DNA from: Pseudomonadota bacterium
GTDB taxonomy: Bacteria > Pseudomonadota > Gammaproteobacteria > Burkholderiales > Chitinibacteraceae
NCBI GenBank assembly: GCA_026399755.1
Contig: JAPLQI010000099.1
Coordinates: 1-41,132 of the forward strand
Reading direction: 5' to 3'
Length of the DNA stretch: 41,132 bases
Positions within the stretch are counted from its first letter, which is position 1. Each line of letters opens with the position of its first letter. Made by a program: the position numbers and the translations under genes. Of the stretch, positions 25,319-36,628 are shown piece by piece. The notes beneath the pieces are model-generated. The model worked only from the letters and a program-made list of their open reading frames with translations. It did not search any database and had not been told where the DNA came from.

Positions 25319-27616
25319 TTAAGCTTTAGAAACCGAGAGACTATCGAACATGCCAGCGAGCTGACGCGTCGCAGCATGGGCAGTAGCCACACGAATCACG
25401 TTATCAGCAAGGCCTGCGTCCAGCTCAACAAAGAGCGATGCGGATTGACCGCCCTGCTCTACTCGCGCCAGATCATTCACTGCCAAACCAAGCGCCGCCA
25501 GTGTTACAGCATTCGCTTTCAGCGCCGGAGCAGCTTGAGTCGCTTGCAAGCTTGGCGCACGACGCACCAAGGCATCCGCCTGATACATCGCCACTTCGCC
25601 CAAGCGAACCAAACCGTCCGCAGCCTGAGCTTTAACTGCCACAGCAGCCACAGCCGAGTTATTGAGGCGGGCAGCGGTGTCACCTGGCAAGGCTTCATCA
25701 CGAATTTGTTCGGACGATTCGTAATCAAAGCCATTAAAGCCAAGCACATTGCCTAAGACGCGGAATACTTTCCAAGCTGGGCGAGTTTCACCAAGAGGAC
25801 GAACCACACCGTTAAAGCTTTGTGGCTTGCCTTCCATATTGACGAAGGTGCCAGATGTTTCTGAGAACGGTGAAATCGGCAAGATCACATCGGCAAAATC
25901 CAGCGCGCAGCTAGAGAAGGCCGACATTACCACTACCATTTCAGCCGCTTTTACTGCCGCCAAAGCTTGTGCGCCGTTATGCGTATCAAACTCGGTTTCA
26001 GCATTTAAAAGAACATAGGCTTTTTTCGGAGTAGCAAAGACATTGCCGCCAATCGTTGCACCGATTAGTTGAGCTCCCACGGTATTAGCCGCTTCGCTCA
26101 TCACACCCAGTGTTGCGCCAGTTAGCTCAGCCAATGCAGCAGCCACAGCGTGTAACTCAGCAGCACGTGGATTGTGCGTTGCGATATTGCCCAGCAATAC
26201 GGCTGATTTACCGGTCAGGGTTGCAGCAATCCTTCGAGCTGCATCAGTGACTTCAACGCCAGCTAAATCGATGTTCGCAGGAGCGGCCTTGCTTGAGTCA
26301 GCCTCAACAACAGCCTTCATCACAGCCAACACGCCTTCCACCAGTTGATCTGGGCGAACGACAGATTGCGCAGCTACTTTAGTCAGCAAATCATCGCTAT
26401 GCACATTCACTAAGGAAAGCTTCAAGCCTTTCTTAACCGATTGACGTAGGCGCTGTGCAAGCAAAGGCTGCTCTTGGCGTAATGATGAACCAATAACCAA
26501 CACGGCTTCAGATGCAGCCAGATCAGCAATCGATTGGCCCAAATAAGTAGCGCCCACAGTATTCAGGCTGAAGTCTGCATTGCGTAAGCGCGTCTCGACG
26601 TTTTCTACGCCTAGGCCTGCCATTAATTTACGCAGCATAAACAATTCTTCAACCGTGCTGTTTGCTGTTGCCACCGCAGCAACAGATGCAGCACCGTGAT
26701 CACTCACGACTTGTTTCAAGCCATTTGCTACATATTCAAGCGCTGTTTGCCAATCAGTAACTTGCCAAACGCCGCCTTGCTTAATCATTGGCTTTTGCAA
26801 ACGATCCGCACCGTTTAAGGCTTCGTAAGAGAAGCGATCACGATCCGCCAGCCAGCATTCATTAATGGCTTCGTTTTCCAGCGGCAATACACGCATCACC
26901 TTGTTGTTTTTCACTTGCACAACAAGGTTGGAACCCAAGCCATCATGCGGGCTAACAGACTTACGACGGGATAACTCCCATGTACGTGCTGAGTAGCGGA
27001 ACGGCTTGCTGGTCAGCGCGCCAACTGGGCAAAGATCGATCACATTGCCAGAAATTTCCGATTTAACCGCCTTGCCTACAAAGGACATGACTTCGGTAAA
27101 TTCGCCGCGACCTGCCATACCCAACTCTTGGAAACCAGCGATCTCTTCGGTGAAGCGAACGCAGCGGCTGCAATGGATACAACGCGTCATATCAGTAGAA
27201 ATCAGCGGGCCAAGATCTTTATTGGCAACAACGCGTTTTTCTTCTGTATAGCGAGAGCCAGATTGGCCGTAGCCTACCGCCAGATCCTGCAGCTGACATT
27301 CGCCACCTTGATCGCAAATCGGGCAATCAAGTGGGTGATTAATCAGTAAGAATTCCATCACCCCCTGCTGCGCCTTCACAGCTTGATCAGAGTGGGTCCA
27401 TACTTTCATCCCGTCCGTGACGGGGGTTGCACAGGCAGGTAAAGGCTTAGGCGCTTTCTCAACCTGAACAAGGCACATACGGCAGTTTGCGGCTATAGAC
27501 AGCTTTTTGTGATAGCAGAAATGCGGGATATGCACGCCAACCGAATTGGCTGCGTCCATTACCGTGCTACCACCAGGCACTGTCAGTTTCTTACCGTCGA
27601 TTTCAATTTCCAGCAT
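25319..27616 (-). CDS. nuoG: NADH-quinone oxidoreductase subunit G
   Basis: 765-aa iron-sulfur subunit of the electron-input arm. The N-terminal [2Fe-2S] ligands are CYHKKLSIAANCRMC and C62 (PACATP), the histidine-ligated [4Fe-4S] site is HPLDCPICDQGGECQ, and the next [4Fe-4S] site is CIHCSRCVRF plus LCPVGAL. The C-terminal molybdopterin-like domain lacks a cofactor role, as usual. It starts 22 bases after nuoF and ends 13 bases before the start of nuoH. Confidence 0.98.
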   Translation of the reverse strand: MLEIEIDGKKLTVPGGSTVMDAANSVGVHIPHFCYHKKLSIAANCRMCLVQVEKAPKPLPACATPVTDGMKVWTHSDQAVKAQQGVMEFLLINHPLDCPICDQGGECQLQDLAVGYGQSGSRYTEEKRVVANKDLGPLISTDMTRCIHCSRCVRFTEEIAGFQELGMAGRGEFTEVMSFVGKAVKSEISGNVIDLCPVGALTSKPFRYSARTWELSRRKSVSPHDGLGSNLVVQVKNNKVMRVLPLENEAINECWLADRDRFSYEALNGADRLQKPMIKQGGVWQVTDWQTALEYVANGLKQVVSDHGAASVAAVATANSTVEELFMLRKLMAGLGVENVETRLRNADFSLNTVGATYLGQSIADLAASEAVLVIGSSLRQEQPLLAQRLRQSVKKGLKLSLVNVHSDDLLTKVAAQSVVRPDQLVEGVLAVMKAVVEADSSKAAPANIDLAGVEVTDAARRIAATLTGKSAVLLGNIATHNPRAAELHAVAAALAELTGATLGVMSEAANTVGAQLIGATIGGNVFATPKKAYVLLNAETEFDTHNGAQALAAVKAAEMVVVMSAFSSCALDFADVILPISPFSETSGTFVNMEGKPQSFNGVVRPLGETRPAWKVFRVLGNVLGFNGFDYESSEQIRDEALPGDTAARLNNSAVAAVAVKAQAADGLVRLGEVAMYQADALVRRAPSLQATQAAPALKANAVTLAALGLAVNDLARVEQGGQSASLFVELDAGLADNVIRVATAHAATRQLAGMFDSLSVSKA

Positions 27617-27638
27617 GCTCTACTCAATGGCTATTGAA

Positions 27639-28928
27639 TCAAACCCAAGCCTGCAACGCAGTCTTGTGTTCGATAAGGTATTCGAATTCGCTACGGAAGT
27701 GTTTTAGCATTCCGCGCACCGGGAAAACAGCTGCGTCGCCGAGGGCACAAATAGTTCGCCCTGCGATGTTATTACCGACACTGTCTAAGAGCTCCAAGTC
27801 TTCTGGAACGCCATGACCCTGTGCGATACGATGAACAATGCGATACAGCCAGCCGGTGCCTTCACGACACGGCGTACATTGGCCACACGATTCTTCGAAG
27901 TAGAAGTAAGACAAACGCTCTAGCGCCTGCACCATATTGACCGTTTCATCCATCACGATCACCGCACCAGACCCCAACATCGAACCCGCTTTAGCGATCG
28001 AATCGTAGTCCATCGTGCATTGCATCATGATGTCAGCAGGCAAGACCGGCGAGGATGATCCACCCGGAATCACCGCTTTGAGTTTTTTGCCATCACGCAT
28101 GCCGCCGCATAACTCCAGCAGCTCTGAAAACGGCATGCCCAACGGCACTTCGTAATTTCCAGGGCGATTAACATGGCCAGAAACCGAAAATAACTTGGTG
28201 CCACCGTTATTAGGTTTACCTAGCTCAAGGAATTTCTGCCCGCCTTCGCGGATAATGTAAGGTACGGAGGCAAACGTCTCCGTATTATTAATAGTCGTTG
28301 GCTTGCCGTAGAGGCCATAGCTCGCTGGGAAAGGTGGCTTAAAGCGAGGTTGGCCTTTTTTGCCTTCCAAGGATTCAAGCAGCGCCGTTTCTTCACCGCA
28401 AATATAAGCGCCGTAGCCGTGATGCGCATGCAGCTCGAAGCTAAATTCTGAACCCAGAATTTTATCGCCTAAATAGCCTGCCTTGCGTGCTTCTTCGAGT
28501 GCTTCTTCGAAACGCTCGTAAGCTTCAAACACTTCACCATGGATATAGTTGTAGCCCACGGTAATGCCCATCGCGTAAGCACCAATAATCATGCCTTCGA
28601 TCAGCGCATGTGGATTAGACACAATAATGTCTAAATCTTTAAAGGTGCCCGGCTCGCCTTCATCGGTATTACAAACCAAGTATTTTTGCCCTGGAAAGCT
28701 ACGTGGCATAAATGACCACTTCAAGCCGGTAGGGAAACCCGCACCGCCACGGCCACGCAGGCCGGAAGTTTTCATTTGTGCAATGATTTCATCCTGAGTG
28801 ATATTTTCACTCAGGATTTTTTTGAGCGCATCATAGCCACCACGCTTAACGTATTCGTTAATGCGCCAGCAGTTAGGATCTTCAAAATTGACGTCATCAA
28901 AGATAACGCCGGTTGTGTAGACGGTCAT
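27639..28928 (-). CDS. nuoF: NADH-quinone oxidoreductase subunit F
   Basis: 429-aa NADH- and FMN-binding subunit. The glycine-rich NADH/FMN site is [13 protein letters not shown] and [12 protein letters not shown], and the [4Fe-4S] N3 ligands are in [15 protein letters not shown] plus a later Cys (TICALGD). Its ATG overlaps the nuoE stop by one base, indicating coupled translation. Confidence 0.98.
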   Translation of the reverse strand: MTVYTTGVIFDDVNFEDPNCWRINEYVKRGGYDALKKILSENITQDEIIAQMKTSGLRGRGGAGFPTGLKWSFMPRSFPGQKYLVCNTDEGEPGTFKDLDIIVSNPHALIEGMIIGAYAMGITVGYNYIHGEVFEAYERFEEALEEARKAGYLGDKILGSEFSFELHAHHGYGAYICGEETALLESLEGKKGQPRFKPPFPASYGLYGKPTTINNTETFASVPYIIREGGQKFLELGKPNNGGTKLFSVSGHVNRPGNYEVPLGMPFSELLELCGGMRDGKKLKAVIPGGSSSPVLPADIMMQCTMDYDSIAKAGSMLGSGAVIVMDETVNMVQALERLSYFYFEESCGQCTPCREGTGWLYRIVHRIAQGHGVPEDLELLDSVGNNIAGRTICALGDAAVFPVRGMLKHFRSEFEYLIEHKTALQAWV

Positions 28929-29401
28929 TATTCGAGCTCCGCCAGTTTCTTATCGATCGCCTCAGGCGTCATATGACTACACATGGCGTGGTTATTCACC
29001 AGCATCACCGGTGCGTAACCACAGGCTCCCATGCACTCCCCTTCCTTCAGCGTAAACTTACCATCGGCTGTGGTTTCATTAAAACCGATGCCCAGCTTTT
29101 GCTTAATGTAATGCGCTGCAGTATAGCCGCCCGAAAGTGCACAGGGCAGATTGGTACACACGGTGATTTTGTGCTTACCGACTGGCTTTAAATCGTACAT
29201 ATTGTAGAAAGTAGCCACTTCCAGCGCCATCATTGGCGCAATGCCAAGATAGTTAGCTACAAATTCGATCATGTCATTACTGAGGTAGCGATGTTCGGTC
29301 TGCGCAATACGCAGTGCCCCCATCACGGCAGAGCGCTTGTGCTCTGCTGGGTATTTCGCTACTTCACGATCAATCAATGCTAGGGATTGAGTAGTTAACA
29401 T
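28928..29401 (-). CDS. nuoE: NADH-quinone oxidoreductase subunit E
   Basis: 157-aa subunit with the thioredoxin-like [2Fe-2S] cluster N1a. Cluster ligands lie in CTNLPC and CMGAC. An N-terminal helical part contacts NuoF and NuoG. Start and stop overlap its neighbours by one base each (TGATG, TAATG), so nuoD-E-F are translationally linked. Confidence 0.98.
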   Translation of the reverse strand: MLTTQSLALIDREVAKYPAEHKRSAVMGALRIAQTEHRYLSNDMIEFVANYLGIAPMMALEVATFYNMYDLKPVGKHKITVCTNLPCALSGGYTAAHYIKQKLGIGFNETTADGKFTLKEGECMGACGYAPVMLVNNHAMCSHMTPEAIDKKLAELE

Positions 29402-30657
29402 CAGCGATCAATCTCCCCGAATACAACGTCTTGAGTACCGATAATGGCCACCACATCGGACAACATATGGCCACGCGCCATTTCATCTAAGGACGCTAAA
29501 TGGGCAAAACCCGGTGCGCGAATTTTCATTCGGTACGGTTTATTTGCACCATCGGACACCATATAGATACCAAACTCACCCTTAGGATGCTCAATAGCGG
29601 CGTAAGCTTCGCCCTCTGGAACGTGCATCCCTTCGGTAAACAGCTTGAAGTGGTGAATCAGCTCTTCCATGTTGGCTTTCATACCGCCACGTGAAGGCGA
29701 TGCCACTTTATGGTTTTCTACAATCACAGGGCCAGGGTTGGCTTTCAGCCATGCCACGCACTGCTTGATAATGCGGTTGGACTGACGCATTTCTTCAACA
29801 CGAACCAGATAACGGTCATAGCAGTCGCCATTTTTACCGACAGGAATATCAAAGTCCATCGCACCGTAAACTTCATACGGCTGTTTCTTACGCAGATCCC
29901 ACTCTACACCCGAGCCACGCAACATAGGGCCAGTCAGCCCCAGTGCTAGAGCGCGTTCAGGTGTGATAATACCAATACCCACGGTACGCTGTTTCCAGAT
30001 GCGGTTATCTGTCAGCAGCGTTTCGTATTCATCCACATACGTCGGGAAGCGATTGGTGAAGTCTTCGATAAAATCGAGTAAAGAGCCTTCACGGTTGCCA
30101 TTTAATTTTTTAATCGCAGCTGCGTTACGTACCTTAGAAGCCTGGTACTGCGGCATTTGATCCGGCAGATCACGGTAGACACCACCTGGGCGATAATAGG
30201 CCGCATGCATACGCGCACCTGACACTGCTTCGTAGCAGTCCATCAGGTCTTCACGCTCACGGAAGGCGTACAAGAAGATGGTCATCGCGCCGCAGTCAAT
30301 GCCGTGCGCACCAATCCACATCAGGTGATTCAAAATACGCGTGATTTCATCAAACATCACACGGATATACTGGGCACGAAGCGGCACTTCAATGCCGGTC
30401 ATTTTTTCAATCGCCATACAGTAGGCGTGCTCATTACACATCATCGACACGTAATCGAGCCTATCCATATAAGGCAGAGATTGAATATAGGTTTTTGATT
30501 CAGCTAATTTTTCAGTGCCGCGATGCAGCAGGCCGATGTGCGGGTCAGCACGCTCGACTACTTCACCGTCTAACTCAAGCACCAAGCGCAAAACACCGTG
30601 CGCGGCAGGGTGTTGCGGTCCAAAATTTAGCGTGTAGTTACGGATTTCAGCAGCCAC
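29401..30657 (-). CDS. nuoD: NADH-quinone oxidoreductase subunit D
   Basis: 418-aa quinone-site subunit related to [NiFe] hydrogenase large subunits. The N-terminus [19 protein letters not shown] and the RTGEK-type HRGTEKL segment are present. The start is taken at GTG 30657 because GAGGAG lies seven bases upstream; the longer frame up to 30729 is mostly nuoC in another frame. It overlaps the nuoC end by 11 bases. Confidence 0.96.
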   Translation of the reverse strand: MAAEIRNYTLNFGPQHPAAHGVLRLVLELDGEVVERADPHIGLLHRGTEKLAESKTYIQSLPYMDRLDYVSMMCNEHAYCMAIEKMTGIEVPLRAQYIRVMFDEITRILNHLMWIGAHGIDCGAMTIFLYAFREREDLMDCYEAVSGARMHAAYYRPGGVYRDLPDQMPQYQASKVRNAAAIKKLNGNREGSLLDFIEDFTNRFPTYVDEYETLLTDNRIWKQRTVGIGIITPERALALGLTGPMLRGSGVEWDLRKKQPYEVYGAMDFDIPVGKNGDCYDRYLVRVEEMRQSNRIIKQCVAWLKANPGPVIVENHKVASPSRGGMKANMEELIHHFKLFTEGMHVPEGEAYAAIEHPKGEFGIYMVSDGANKPYRMKIRAPGFAHLASLDEMARGHMLSDVVAIIGTQDVVFGEIDR

Positions 30658-31255
30658 CGTAGTTCTCCTCGCGGATGATACGCGGCGTAGTTTCTCGCGG
30701 ATCGATAGTGACAGGCTGGTAGATAACACGGCCCTGCTCTGGGTCGTAACGCATTTCTACATAGCCAGAAAGCGGAAAATCCTTGCGGAAAGGATGACCA
30801 ACAAAACCGTAATCGGTCAGGATGCGGCGTAAATCAGGGTGACCCTGGAACATAATCCCAAACAAGTCGAACGCTTCACGCTCAAACCAGTTAAGACCAG
30901 GCCAAACGGATACAACCGACGGCACGACAGGGAAATCATCATCTGTACAGAACACGCGTACACGTAGGCGCACATTATGCTTGTAAGATAAGAAGTGATA
31001 TACCGCTGCAAAGCGGTGGCCTTCCCATACTGCGTCTTTGTAAGTGCTGTAATCCACACCACAGACATCCAGACAGGATTCAAAGTGCAATGCGGCATCA
31101 TCACGCAAAGCTAAAGCCACTTCGGACCAGACCGCTGCTGGTACTTCGATAGTGACTTCATCCAGAGCACAGACCAGTTTGGCAATATTTGCGCCACCTG
31201 TCTCACCCAGAACGGCCTTCAGGCTGTCCATCAGGACGCTAAGTTTACGATCCAC
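30647..31255 (-). CDS. nuoC: NADH-quinone oxidoreductase subunit C
   Basis: 202-aa peripheral-arm subunit. The family signature is visible as [24 protein letters not shown], followed by [13 protein letters not shown]. The start is GTG at 31255 with GAGG seven bases upstream; it overlaps nuoB by 11 bases. C and D are separate genes, as in betaproteobacteria and unlike the fused E. coli protein. Confidence 0.96.
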   Translation of the reverse strand: MDRKLSVLMDSLKAVLGETGGANIAKLVCALDEVTIEVPAAVWSEVALALRDDAALHFESCLDVCGVDYSTYKDAVWEGHRFAAVYHFLSYKHNVRLRVRVFCTDDDFPVVPSVVSVWPGLNWFEREAFDLFGIMFQGHPDLRRILTDYGFVGHPFRKDFPLSGYVEMRYDPEQGRVIYQPVTIDPRETTPRIIREENYGGC

Positions 31256-31775
31256 TGTTTACCCTCACACTCGCCAAAACACCTGAACGCGCAATCGTGT
31301 TAGTACGCTTAATCTTATTCTGCAGCTGAATAATGCCGTAAAGCAAAGCTTCAGCAGTCGGCGGACAGCCCGGTACATAGATATCAACCGGCACAATCCG
31401 ATCGCAACCACGAACCACAGAGTAAGAGTAATGGTAGTAACCACCACCATTAGCACAGGAACCCATCGAGATCACCCATCGAGGCTCTGGCATCTGGTCA
31501 TAGACCTTACGCAGCGCTGGCGCCATCTTATTGCAGAGCGTCCCCGCAACAATCATCAAATCTGATTGCCGTGGGCTTGGGCGAAACACGATACCGAAAC
31601 GATCCAAGTCATAGCGCGCAGCGCCTGCATGCATCATTTCAACCGCACAACAGGCCAGACCAAACGTCATCGGCCACAAAGAGCCTGTGCGCGTCCAGTT
31701 GATCACGGTATCAAGTGAGGTAGTAACAAAGCCCTTGTCTGCGGACTGAATACTTGCTAAGGATTGAGCATCCAT
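31245..31775 (-). CDS. nuoB: NADH-quinone oxidoreductase subunit B
   Basis: 176-aa subunit with the terminal [4Fe-4S] cluster N2 that reduces quinone. Ligands are the twin Cys of [12 protein letters not shown], then MGSCANGG and [11 protein letters not shown]. The start at 31775 is chosen because GGGAG, inside the end of nuoA, is eight bases upstream. The frame is open to 31811, but that would add an unusual N-terminus overlapping nuoA. Confidence 0.96.
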   Translation of the reverse strand: MDAQSLASIQSADKGFVTTSLDTVINWTRTGSLWPMTFGLACCAVEMMHAGAARYDLDRFGIVFRPSPRQSDLMIVAGTLCNKMAPALRKVYDQMPEPRWVISMGSCANGGGYYHYSYSVVRGCDRIVPVDIYVPGCPPTAEALLYGIIQLQNKIKRTNTIARSGVLASVRVNSGS

Positions 31776-31780
31776 ATTTA

Positions 31781-32149
31781 TTACTCCCATTCCAATGCGC
31801 CCTTCTTCCATTCAAAGATGAAGCCCACGACCAGTACGGCCAGGAAAATCATCATTGCAAGGAAGCCGAACATGCCGAGCTCTTTGAGCACAACAGCCCA
31901 TGGCACAAGGAAGGCCACTTCGAGATCAAATAAGATAAACAGGATAGCAACGAGGTAGTAGCGAACATCAAACTGCATGCGCGCATCTTCGAAAGCTTCG
32001 AAGCCACACTCGTAAGGTGAGCGTTTTTCAGGATCAGGTCGATTGGTTCCGAGAATCTTGCCCACCCCCCAGCCAAGAACCAGTGGGGCAACGCCCACCA
32101 AGAGTCCTACAGCCAGAAACATCAGGATGGGGAAATAGTTAGCGAGCAT
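31781..32149 (-). CDS. nuoA: NADH-quinone oxidoreductase subunit A
   Basis: 122-aa three-helix membrane subunit, first gene of nuo. The conserved loop [20 protein letters not shown], with its Cys, lies between helices 1 and 2, and FDLEVAFL(V)PWA follows. GGGGAG is four bases before the ATG. It is about 75 bases downstream of tRNA-Leu with no terminator between, so it is probably co-transcribed with tpiA-secG-tRNA-Leu. Confidence 0.98.
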   Translation of the reverse strand: MLANYFPILMFLAVGLLVGVAPLVLGWGVGKILGTNRPDPEKRSPYECGFEAFEDARMQFDVRYYLVAILFILFDLEVAFLVPWAVVLKELGMFGFLAMMIFLAVLVVGFIFEWKKGALEWE

Positions 32150-32224
32150 GGCACTCCCCAGATTTGAAGGTTAAGGATATTTTTATATGTTGTATTCGCC
32201 CACATTGCGCGGGCGTTTTGTATC

Positions 32225-32309
32225 TGGTGCCGACAGAGAGACTCGAACTCTCACAACCGAAGTCACTACCCCCTCAAGATAGCGTGTCTACCAATTTCAC
32301 CATGTCGGC
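32225..32309 (-). tRNA. tRNA-Leu (anticodon GAG)
   Basis: An 85-nt tRNA with long variable arm and encoded CCA (32225-32227). The acceptor stem is GCCGACA/TGTCGGC, and the anticodon stem CTATC/GGTAG encloses TTGAGGG (GAG). It sits between secG and nuoA on the same strand, so it is likely cut out of a longer mRNA. Confidence 0.97.
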
Positions 32310-32345
32310 ATTAAAAACAGATGATACATTCCAAAATATTAAAAC

Positions 32346-32666
32346 TTACTCAGGAATTTTACTTGGCTGAGCAGGCTGCTGAACCACAGGTTTTTGTGTG
32401 CCCATTACGCCCAAATCAGATTTTTTAGCAGGGCTTGTTAGCAATACCAGAGCAAGGCAACTTGCAAAAAATATAGTCGCTGTTACCGCTGTAGTTCGGC
32501 TTAAAAAATTAGCCGCACCTGATGAGCCAAACAAACTACCTGCTGAGCCACTACCAAAAGCAGCGCCCATATCTGCGCCCTTACCGTGCTGCATGAGCAC
32601 CAAAACGATGGTTGCAATTGCAGAAATCACGTTCAAAATAAGCACGAGTGATTGAATATGTTCCAT
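32346..32666 (-). CDS. secG: Protein-export membrane protein SecG
   Basis: 106-aa SecYEG channel subunit with two membrane helices (about residues 3-22 and 55-75). The glycine-rich cytoplasmic loop between them has the signature LMQHGKGADMGAAFGSG. The Pro/Gln-rich tail is normal. The order tpiA, secG, tRNA-Leu, nuoA is typical of betaproteobacteria. Confidence 0.97.
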   Translation of the reverse strand: MEHIQSLVLILNVISAIATIVLVLMQHGKGADMGAAFGSGSAGSLFGSSGAANFLSRTTAVTATIFFASCLALVLLTSPAKKSDLGVMGTQKPVVQQPAQPSKIPE

Positions 32667-32718
32667 TTATTTCTCATTTCAATGCGGCGCGCATTCTAGC
32701 TGGTTTTAATTACCTTGA

Positions 32719-33429
32719 CTAGCGCGCAGCCATACAGATTTCTAAAAACTCGGACGCCGAAAGGGCTGCTCCGCCAACAAGTACACCATCCACCCCTTCA
32801 ACCGCCAATACCTCTTCAGCATTGCTGCCTTTTACACTACCGCCATATAGCACACGGGTGCGAGGCTCTAGGGTCTCTTTGATAAATGCATGCATTTCAG
32901 CAATTTGCTCTGATGTAGCAATGACTCCAGTGCCTACCGCCCATGACGGCTCGTAAGCAACGGCATAAAGCCCAATTGGCAAACCACGCAAAACGGCTAA
33001 TTCTGCAGCAATAATTTCTTTAGCCCTGCCACTTGCTCGCTCATCAGCGTCTTCTCCAACACAATAGACCGGAAAAAGACCTGCGTCTAAACAAGCCCTC
33101 AGTTTACAAGCAGCATTTTCACTACTTTCGCCAAAATAACGACGACGCTCAGAGTGCCCAACAATAACCAACTCGCAACCAATGTCAGCCAACATTGAAG
33201 CAGATACTGCTCCTGTGTAAGCCCCAACATGATACTCGCTGACGTCCTGAGCACCAACCTGAACCTGACTATCTTTCAGTAAACTTTTGGCAAGCATGAC
33301 ATAGGGATAAGGAATACATACCGCTACGTTCGAGCCCAGCTTGGCACGAGCCAGCTCAGGCAATACCGAGCGAACCTTACCGATGCTGCCATGCATCTTC
33401 CAATTACCAATCACAAGCTGTCTTGTCAT
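32719..33429 (-). CDS. tpiA: Triosephosphate isomerase
   Basis: 236-aa TIM-barrel enzyme interconverting dihydroxyacetone phosphate and glyceraldehyde 3-phosphate. Catalytic residues are seen in GNWKMHG (N9, K11), VGHSERR (His) and YEPSWAVGTG (Glu); the phosphate loop LYGGSVKG is near the end. The start at 33429 (MTRQLVIGNW) follows the family, although no good ribosome-binding site precedes it. The frame is open to GTG 33474, whose N-terminus looks unlike the family. Confidence 0.97.
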   Translation of the reverse strand: MTRQLVIGNWKMHGSIGKVRSVLPELARAKLGSNVAVCIPYPYVMLAKSLLKDSQVQVGAQDVSEYHVGAYTGAVSASMLADIGCELVIVGHSERRRYFGESSENAACKLRACLDAGLFPVYCVGEDADERASGRAKEIIAAELAVLRGLPIGLYAVAYEPSWAVGTGVIATSEQIAEMHAFIKETLEPRTRVLYGGSVKGSNAEEVLAVEGVDGVLVGGAALSASEFLEICMAAR

Positions 33430-33656
33430 ACGACGTGAAGCACCCACTTCAAAAGTCCGAGATTGTATTCCCACCCCTACCCCCAGTCAAACCAAGGCAC
33501 AGTTAAATTAATAAGTGGCCTTGCTTAGTTTATTGATTTTCAAGAGAAGCCCACCCAAACTGAGTGACTTGTAATATTTCAGCAACAATCAACGGATAGC
33601 ATAGCGAGATAATTCTTTCACCCAAAAACAAGTTCTAGCCCTTGGAGTTTCAAGTA

Positions 33657-34697
33657 ATGTCATTTGCACGCAAACTGATTGTTACCATCGGCCTTACAGC
33701 CGGCCTGTTCACACATGCTATCGCGGCTGACATTACAGGCGCAGGTGCGACCTTCCCGTATCCGCTCTACGCCAAGTGGGCTGAAATGTACAAAGCGAAG
33801 ACGAGCACAGGGCTGAACTATCAGTCCATCGGCTCAGGTGGTGGGATTAAGCAAATTCAAGCCAAGACAGTAGATTTTGGCGCTTCCGATATGCCATTGA
33901 AGCCAGAAGAACTTAACAAACAAGGCCTGATGCAATTCCCTACCGTAATCGGTGGCGTTGTCCCTGTTGTGAATCTGGTTGGCGTAAAACCTGGTCAGTT
34001 AAAACTGAACCCACAAGTTTTAGCCGATATTTTCTTGGGTAAAATCAAGAAGTGGAATGACCCTGCGCTTGTTGCTCTGAATGCTGGCGTAGCTTTGCCA
34101 GATCAAAACATCACCGTTGTTCGTCGCTCTGACGGCTCAGGCACTACCTTTGTATTTGCCGATTACTTGTCAAAAGTATCTGCGGAATGGAAAGAAAAAG
34201 TAGGTGCAAATACATCTTTGCAATGGCCAGTCGGTGTAGGCGGCAAGGGTAACGAAGGTGTTTCCAACTACGTTCAGCGCATTAAGGGTGCGATTGGTTA
34301 TGTTGAATTTGCTTACGCTAAGCAAAATAAACTATCACATACCCAATTACAAAACCGTGATGGCGCTTTTGTAGAGCCTTCCGAAGAAGCTTTTGTGGCA
34401 GCGGCAGCAGGCGCAGACTGGAAAAACGCACCTGGCATGTACTTGCTAACCACGAATTCAGGTGGCAAAACATCATGGCCTATCGCCAACCCAACCTTTA
34501 TCTTGATGCACAAGAAGCAAGATAAGCCAGCTCAAGCACTCGAAGTGCTGAAATTCTTTGAGTGGGCTTACGGCAATGATGCAGACAAAGTAGCACTTGA
34601 TTTAGATTACATCCCAATGCCAGACAGCGTTGTGAATATGATCAAAGCAAATTGGAAAGCACAAATAACGGATGGCACAAATCCAGTTTGGAAATAA
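33657..34697 (+). CDS. pstS: Phosphate ABC transporter, phosphate-binding protein
   Basis: 346-aa periplasmic phosphate receptor. A signal peptide covers residues 1-24 (THAIAA cleavage). The phosphate-binding motifs GAGATFPYPLYAKW, SIGSGGGIKQI, FGASDMP and RRSDGSGTTF are intact. The ATG at 33657 has GGAG nine bases upstream; an in-frame TTG at 33642 is rejected. I saw no convincing Pho box in the 200 bases upstream, although such control would be expected. Confidence 0.97.
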   Translation: MSFARKLIVTIGLTAGLFTHAIAADITGAGATFPYPLYAKWAEMYKAKTSTGLNYQSIGSGGGIKQIQAKTVDFGASDMPLKPEELNKQGLMQFPTVIGGVVPVVNLVGVKPGQLKLNPQVLADIFLGKIKKWNDPALVALNAGVALPDQNITVVRRSDGSGTTFVFADYLSKVSAEWKEKVGANTSLQWPVGVGGKGNEGVSNYVQRIKGAIGYVEFAYAKQNKLSHTQLQNRDGAFVEPSEEAFVAAAAGADWKNAPGMYLLTTNSGGKTSWPIANPTFILMHKKQDKPAQALEVLKFFEWAYGNDADKVALDLDYIPMPDSVVNMIKANWKAQITDGTNPVWK

Positions 34698-34736
34698 GCC
34701 AGCCATTACTGTGACAACAGTGTTGTTACACGCCTA

Positions 34737-34770
34737 AACACAACAGGAGCCATGATGCTCCTGTTGTGTT
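34737..34770 (+). promoter_or_regulatory. Strong hairpin between pstS and pstC
   Basis: A perfect 14-bp stem AACACAACAGGAGC/GCTCCTGTTGTGTT with a 6-base loop, 40 bases after pstS and 32 before pstC, with no T run. Such hairpins after the binding-protein gene of an ABC operon usually protect the upstream mRNA so that PstS is made in excess. Confidence 0.75.
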
Positions 34771-34801
34771 GTTGTGAAGCCTCGGTGGAATGGAGATTTT
34801 A

Positions 34802-35758
34802 ATGCCGAATCAAAATCAACGAATGAAACAGCAGCGCTTGCAAGATGCTCTGTTCGTCGGTAGCACACGTTTCTTTGCTTTTTTTGTACTTGCTTTATTA
34901 AGCGGTATTATTCTTTCATTGCTATATGGTGCAATGCCCAGCATTAAACACTTTGGCTTAAGCTTTCTTACTTCTGAAAGCTGGAATCCAGTGACAGAAG
35001 AATTCGGTGCATGGCCTTCTATTCGCGGTACTTTAATTTCCTCATTTATTGCCCTAATTATTGCTGTTCCAGTTAGCTTCGGTATTGCTATTTTCCTGAC
35101 TGAATTGTCTCCAACTTGGCTACGCCGCCCTCTAGGTATTGCCATTGAATTGCTTGCCGGTGTCCCCTCCATTATTTATGGCATGTGGGGCTTATTTGTT
35201 TTTGCCCCGCTATTTGCAGATCACGTACAACCTTGGCTTAGTGAAGTCACAGCAGGCTGGCCAATTATTGGCAATCTATTTGTGGGTGCCCCCATGGGTA
35301 TCGGCATGTTTACTGCCAGTTTAATTCTCTCGATTATGGTCATCCCCTATATCACTTCAGTGATGCGTGATGTATTTGAAGTTGTACCTCCCATGCTCAA
35401 AGAGTCTGCCTATGGCCTAGGAGCAACAACTTGGGAAGTCGTTTGGAATGTCGTTGTGCCCTACACTAAAAATGGGATTATCGGCGGGGTCATGCTGGGT
35501 TTAGGTCGTGCACTCGGTGAAACAATGGCCATTACTTTTGTGATTGGTAATTCACAAGCAAAAATGAGTTCGCTATTTGATCCAGCCACAACCATTTCAG
35601 CCACACTGGCCAATGAATTTACCGAAGCCAATGGCGAGCTCTATATTGCATCGCTGATTGAATTAGGTTTACTGCTGTTCTTTATTACCTTTATTGTCTT
35701 AGTACTTTCCAAATTACTATTACTGCGTTTACAGCGCAATGAGGGTGCACACTCATGA
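34802..35758 (+). CDS. pstC: Phosphate ABC transporter permease PstC
   Basis: 318-aa inner-membrane permease with six core helices. The ATP-coupling EAA-like loop is visible ([32 protein letters not shown]). GGAG lies six bases before ATG 34802. Its stop overlaps pstA by four bases (ATGA). Confidence 0.96.
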   Translation: MPNQNQRMKQQRLQDALFVGSTRFFAFFVLALLSGIILSLLYGAMPSIKHFGLSFLTSESWNPVTEEFGAWPSIRGTLISSFIALIIAVPVSFGIAIFLTELSPTWLRRPLGIAIELLAGVPSIIYGMWGLFVFAPLFADHVQPWLSEVTAGWPIIGNLFVGAPMGIGMFTASLILSIMVIPYITSVMRDVFEVVPPMLKESAYGLGATTWEVVWNVVVPYTKNGIIGGVMLGLGRALGETMAITFVIGNSQAKMSSLFDPATTISATLANEFTEANGELYIASLIELGLLLFFITFIVLVLSKLLLLRLQRNEGAHS

Positions 35759-36603
35759 GTCATGGCATGAATATTTACAATCGCCGTCGCGCAATCAATT
35801 ACTTAAGCTTAACCCTTTCCATTCTTGCCATGGCTTTTGGTTTATTTTGGTTATTTTGGATTATGTTTACTCTCTTTAAAAATGGCTTGCCTGGCTTGAC
35901 TTTAGCTACATTCACCCAAACGACTCCGGCTCCTGGTAGTGCAGGTGGATTATCTAATGCTATTTTGGGCAGTTTGCAAATGTCCATGGTTGGCGTCATC
36001 ATCGGCACACCTATTGGCATTTTAGCGGGTACTTATTTGGCTGAATTTGGCAATAAAGGCTGGTTAGCACCAACCACGCGCTTTATTAATGATATTTTAC
36101 TTTCTGCGCCTTCGATTGTAATTGGTCTATTTATCTTTGAAATGTATGTTGCACGCGTACAGCATTTCTCTGGCTGGGCGGGCTCATTTGCCTTAGCCAT
36201 TTTAGTGATTCCAGTGGTACTTAGAACCACAGAAAATATGCTGCGTCTTGTGCCAACAGCCATGCGTGAAGCGGCGTATGCGCTAGGTGCTCCACAATGG
36301 AAAATGGTGTTATTAGTGACATTACGGGCGGCCAAAGCGGGTGTTGCAACCGGTATTCTGCTCGCGATTGCACGTATTTTAGGTGAAACGGCACCGCTAC
36401 TCTTTACTGCACTCAATAACCAGTTCTACTCCAATATGAACCAACCGATGTCTAACTTACCGGTGGTTATCTTCCAATTTGCGATGAGCCCATATGAAGA
36501 ATGGCATCAATTAGCTTGGACGGGTGCTTTATTAATCGGCCTATTTGTACTCGGTTTAAATATTATTGCGCGCGTCATGCTGCGTGAACCGAAACAAAAC
36601 TAA
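35755..36603 (+). CDS. pstA: Phosphate ABC transporter permease PstA
   Basis: 282-aa permease partner of PstC. The EAA-like loop is [15 protein letters not shown], followed by [20 protein letters not shown], as in the family. Six membrane helices are expected. Translationally coupled to pstC and 25 bases before pstB. Confidence 0.97.
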   Translation: MSHGMNIYNRRRAINYLSLTLSILAMAFGLFWLFWIMFTLFKNGLPGLTLATFTQTTPAPGSAGGLSNAILGSLQMSMVGVIIGTPIGILAGTYLAEFGNKGWLAPTTRFINDILLSAPSIVIGLFIFEMYVARVQHFSGWAGSFALAILVIPVVLRTTENMLRLVPTAMREAAYALGAPQWKMVLLVTLRAAKAGVATGILLAIARILGETAPLLFTALNNQFYSNMNQPMSNLPVVIFQFAMSPYEEWHQLAWTGALLIGLFVLGLNIIARVMLREPKQN

Positions 36604-36628
36604 TAAATCAATACGGAATAGCTTAATC

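Noticed and set aside
30658-30729. Longer NuoD start at 30729
   Set aside because: The extra residues are the end of nuoC read in another frame; GTG at 30657 has a strong ribosome-binding site and fits the family N-terminus.
32190-32218. Stem CGCCC/GGGCG between tRNA-Leu and nuoA as a terminator
   Set aside because: In the direction of transcription no T run follows; T residues lie only on the opposite side, where no gene needs a terminator.
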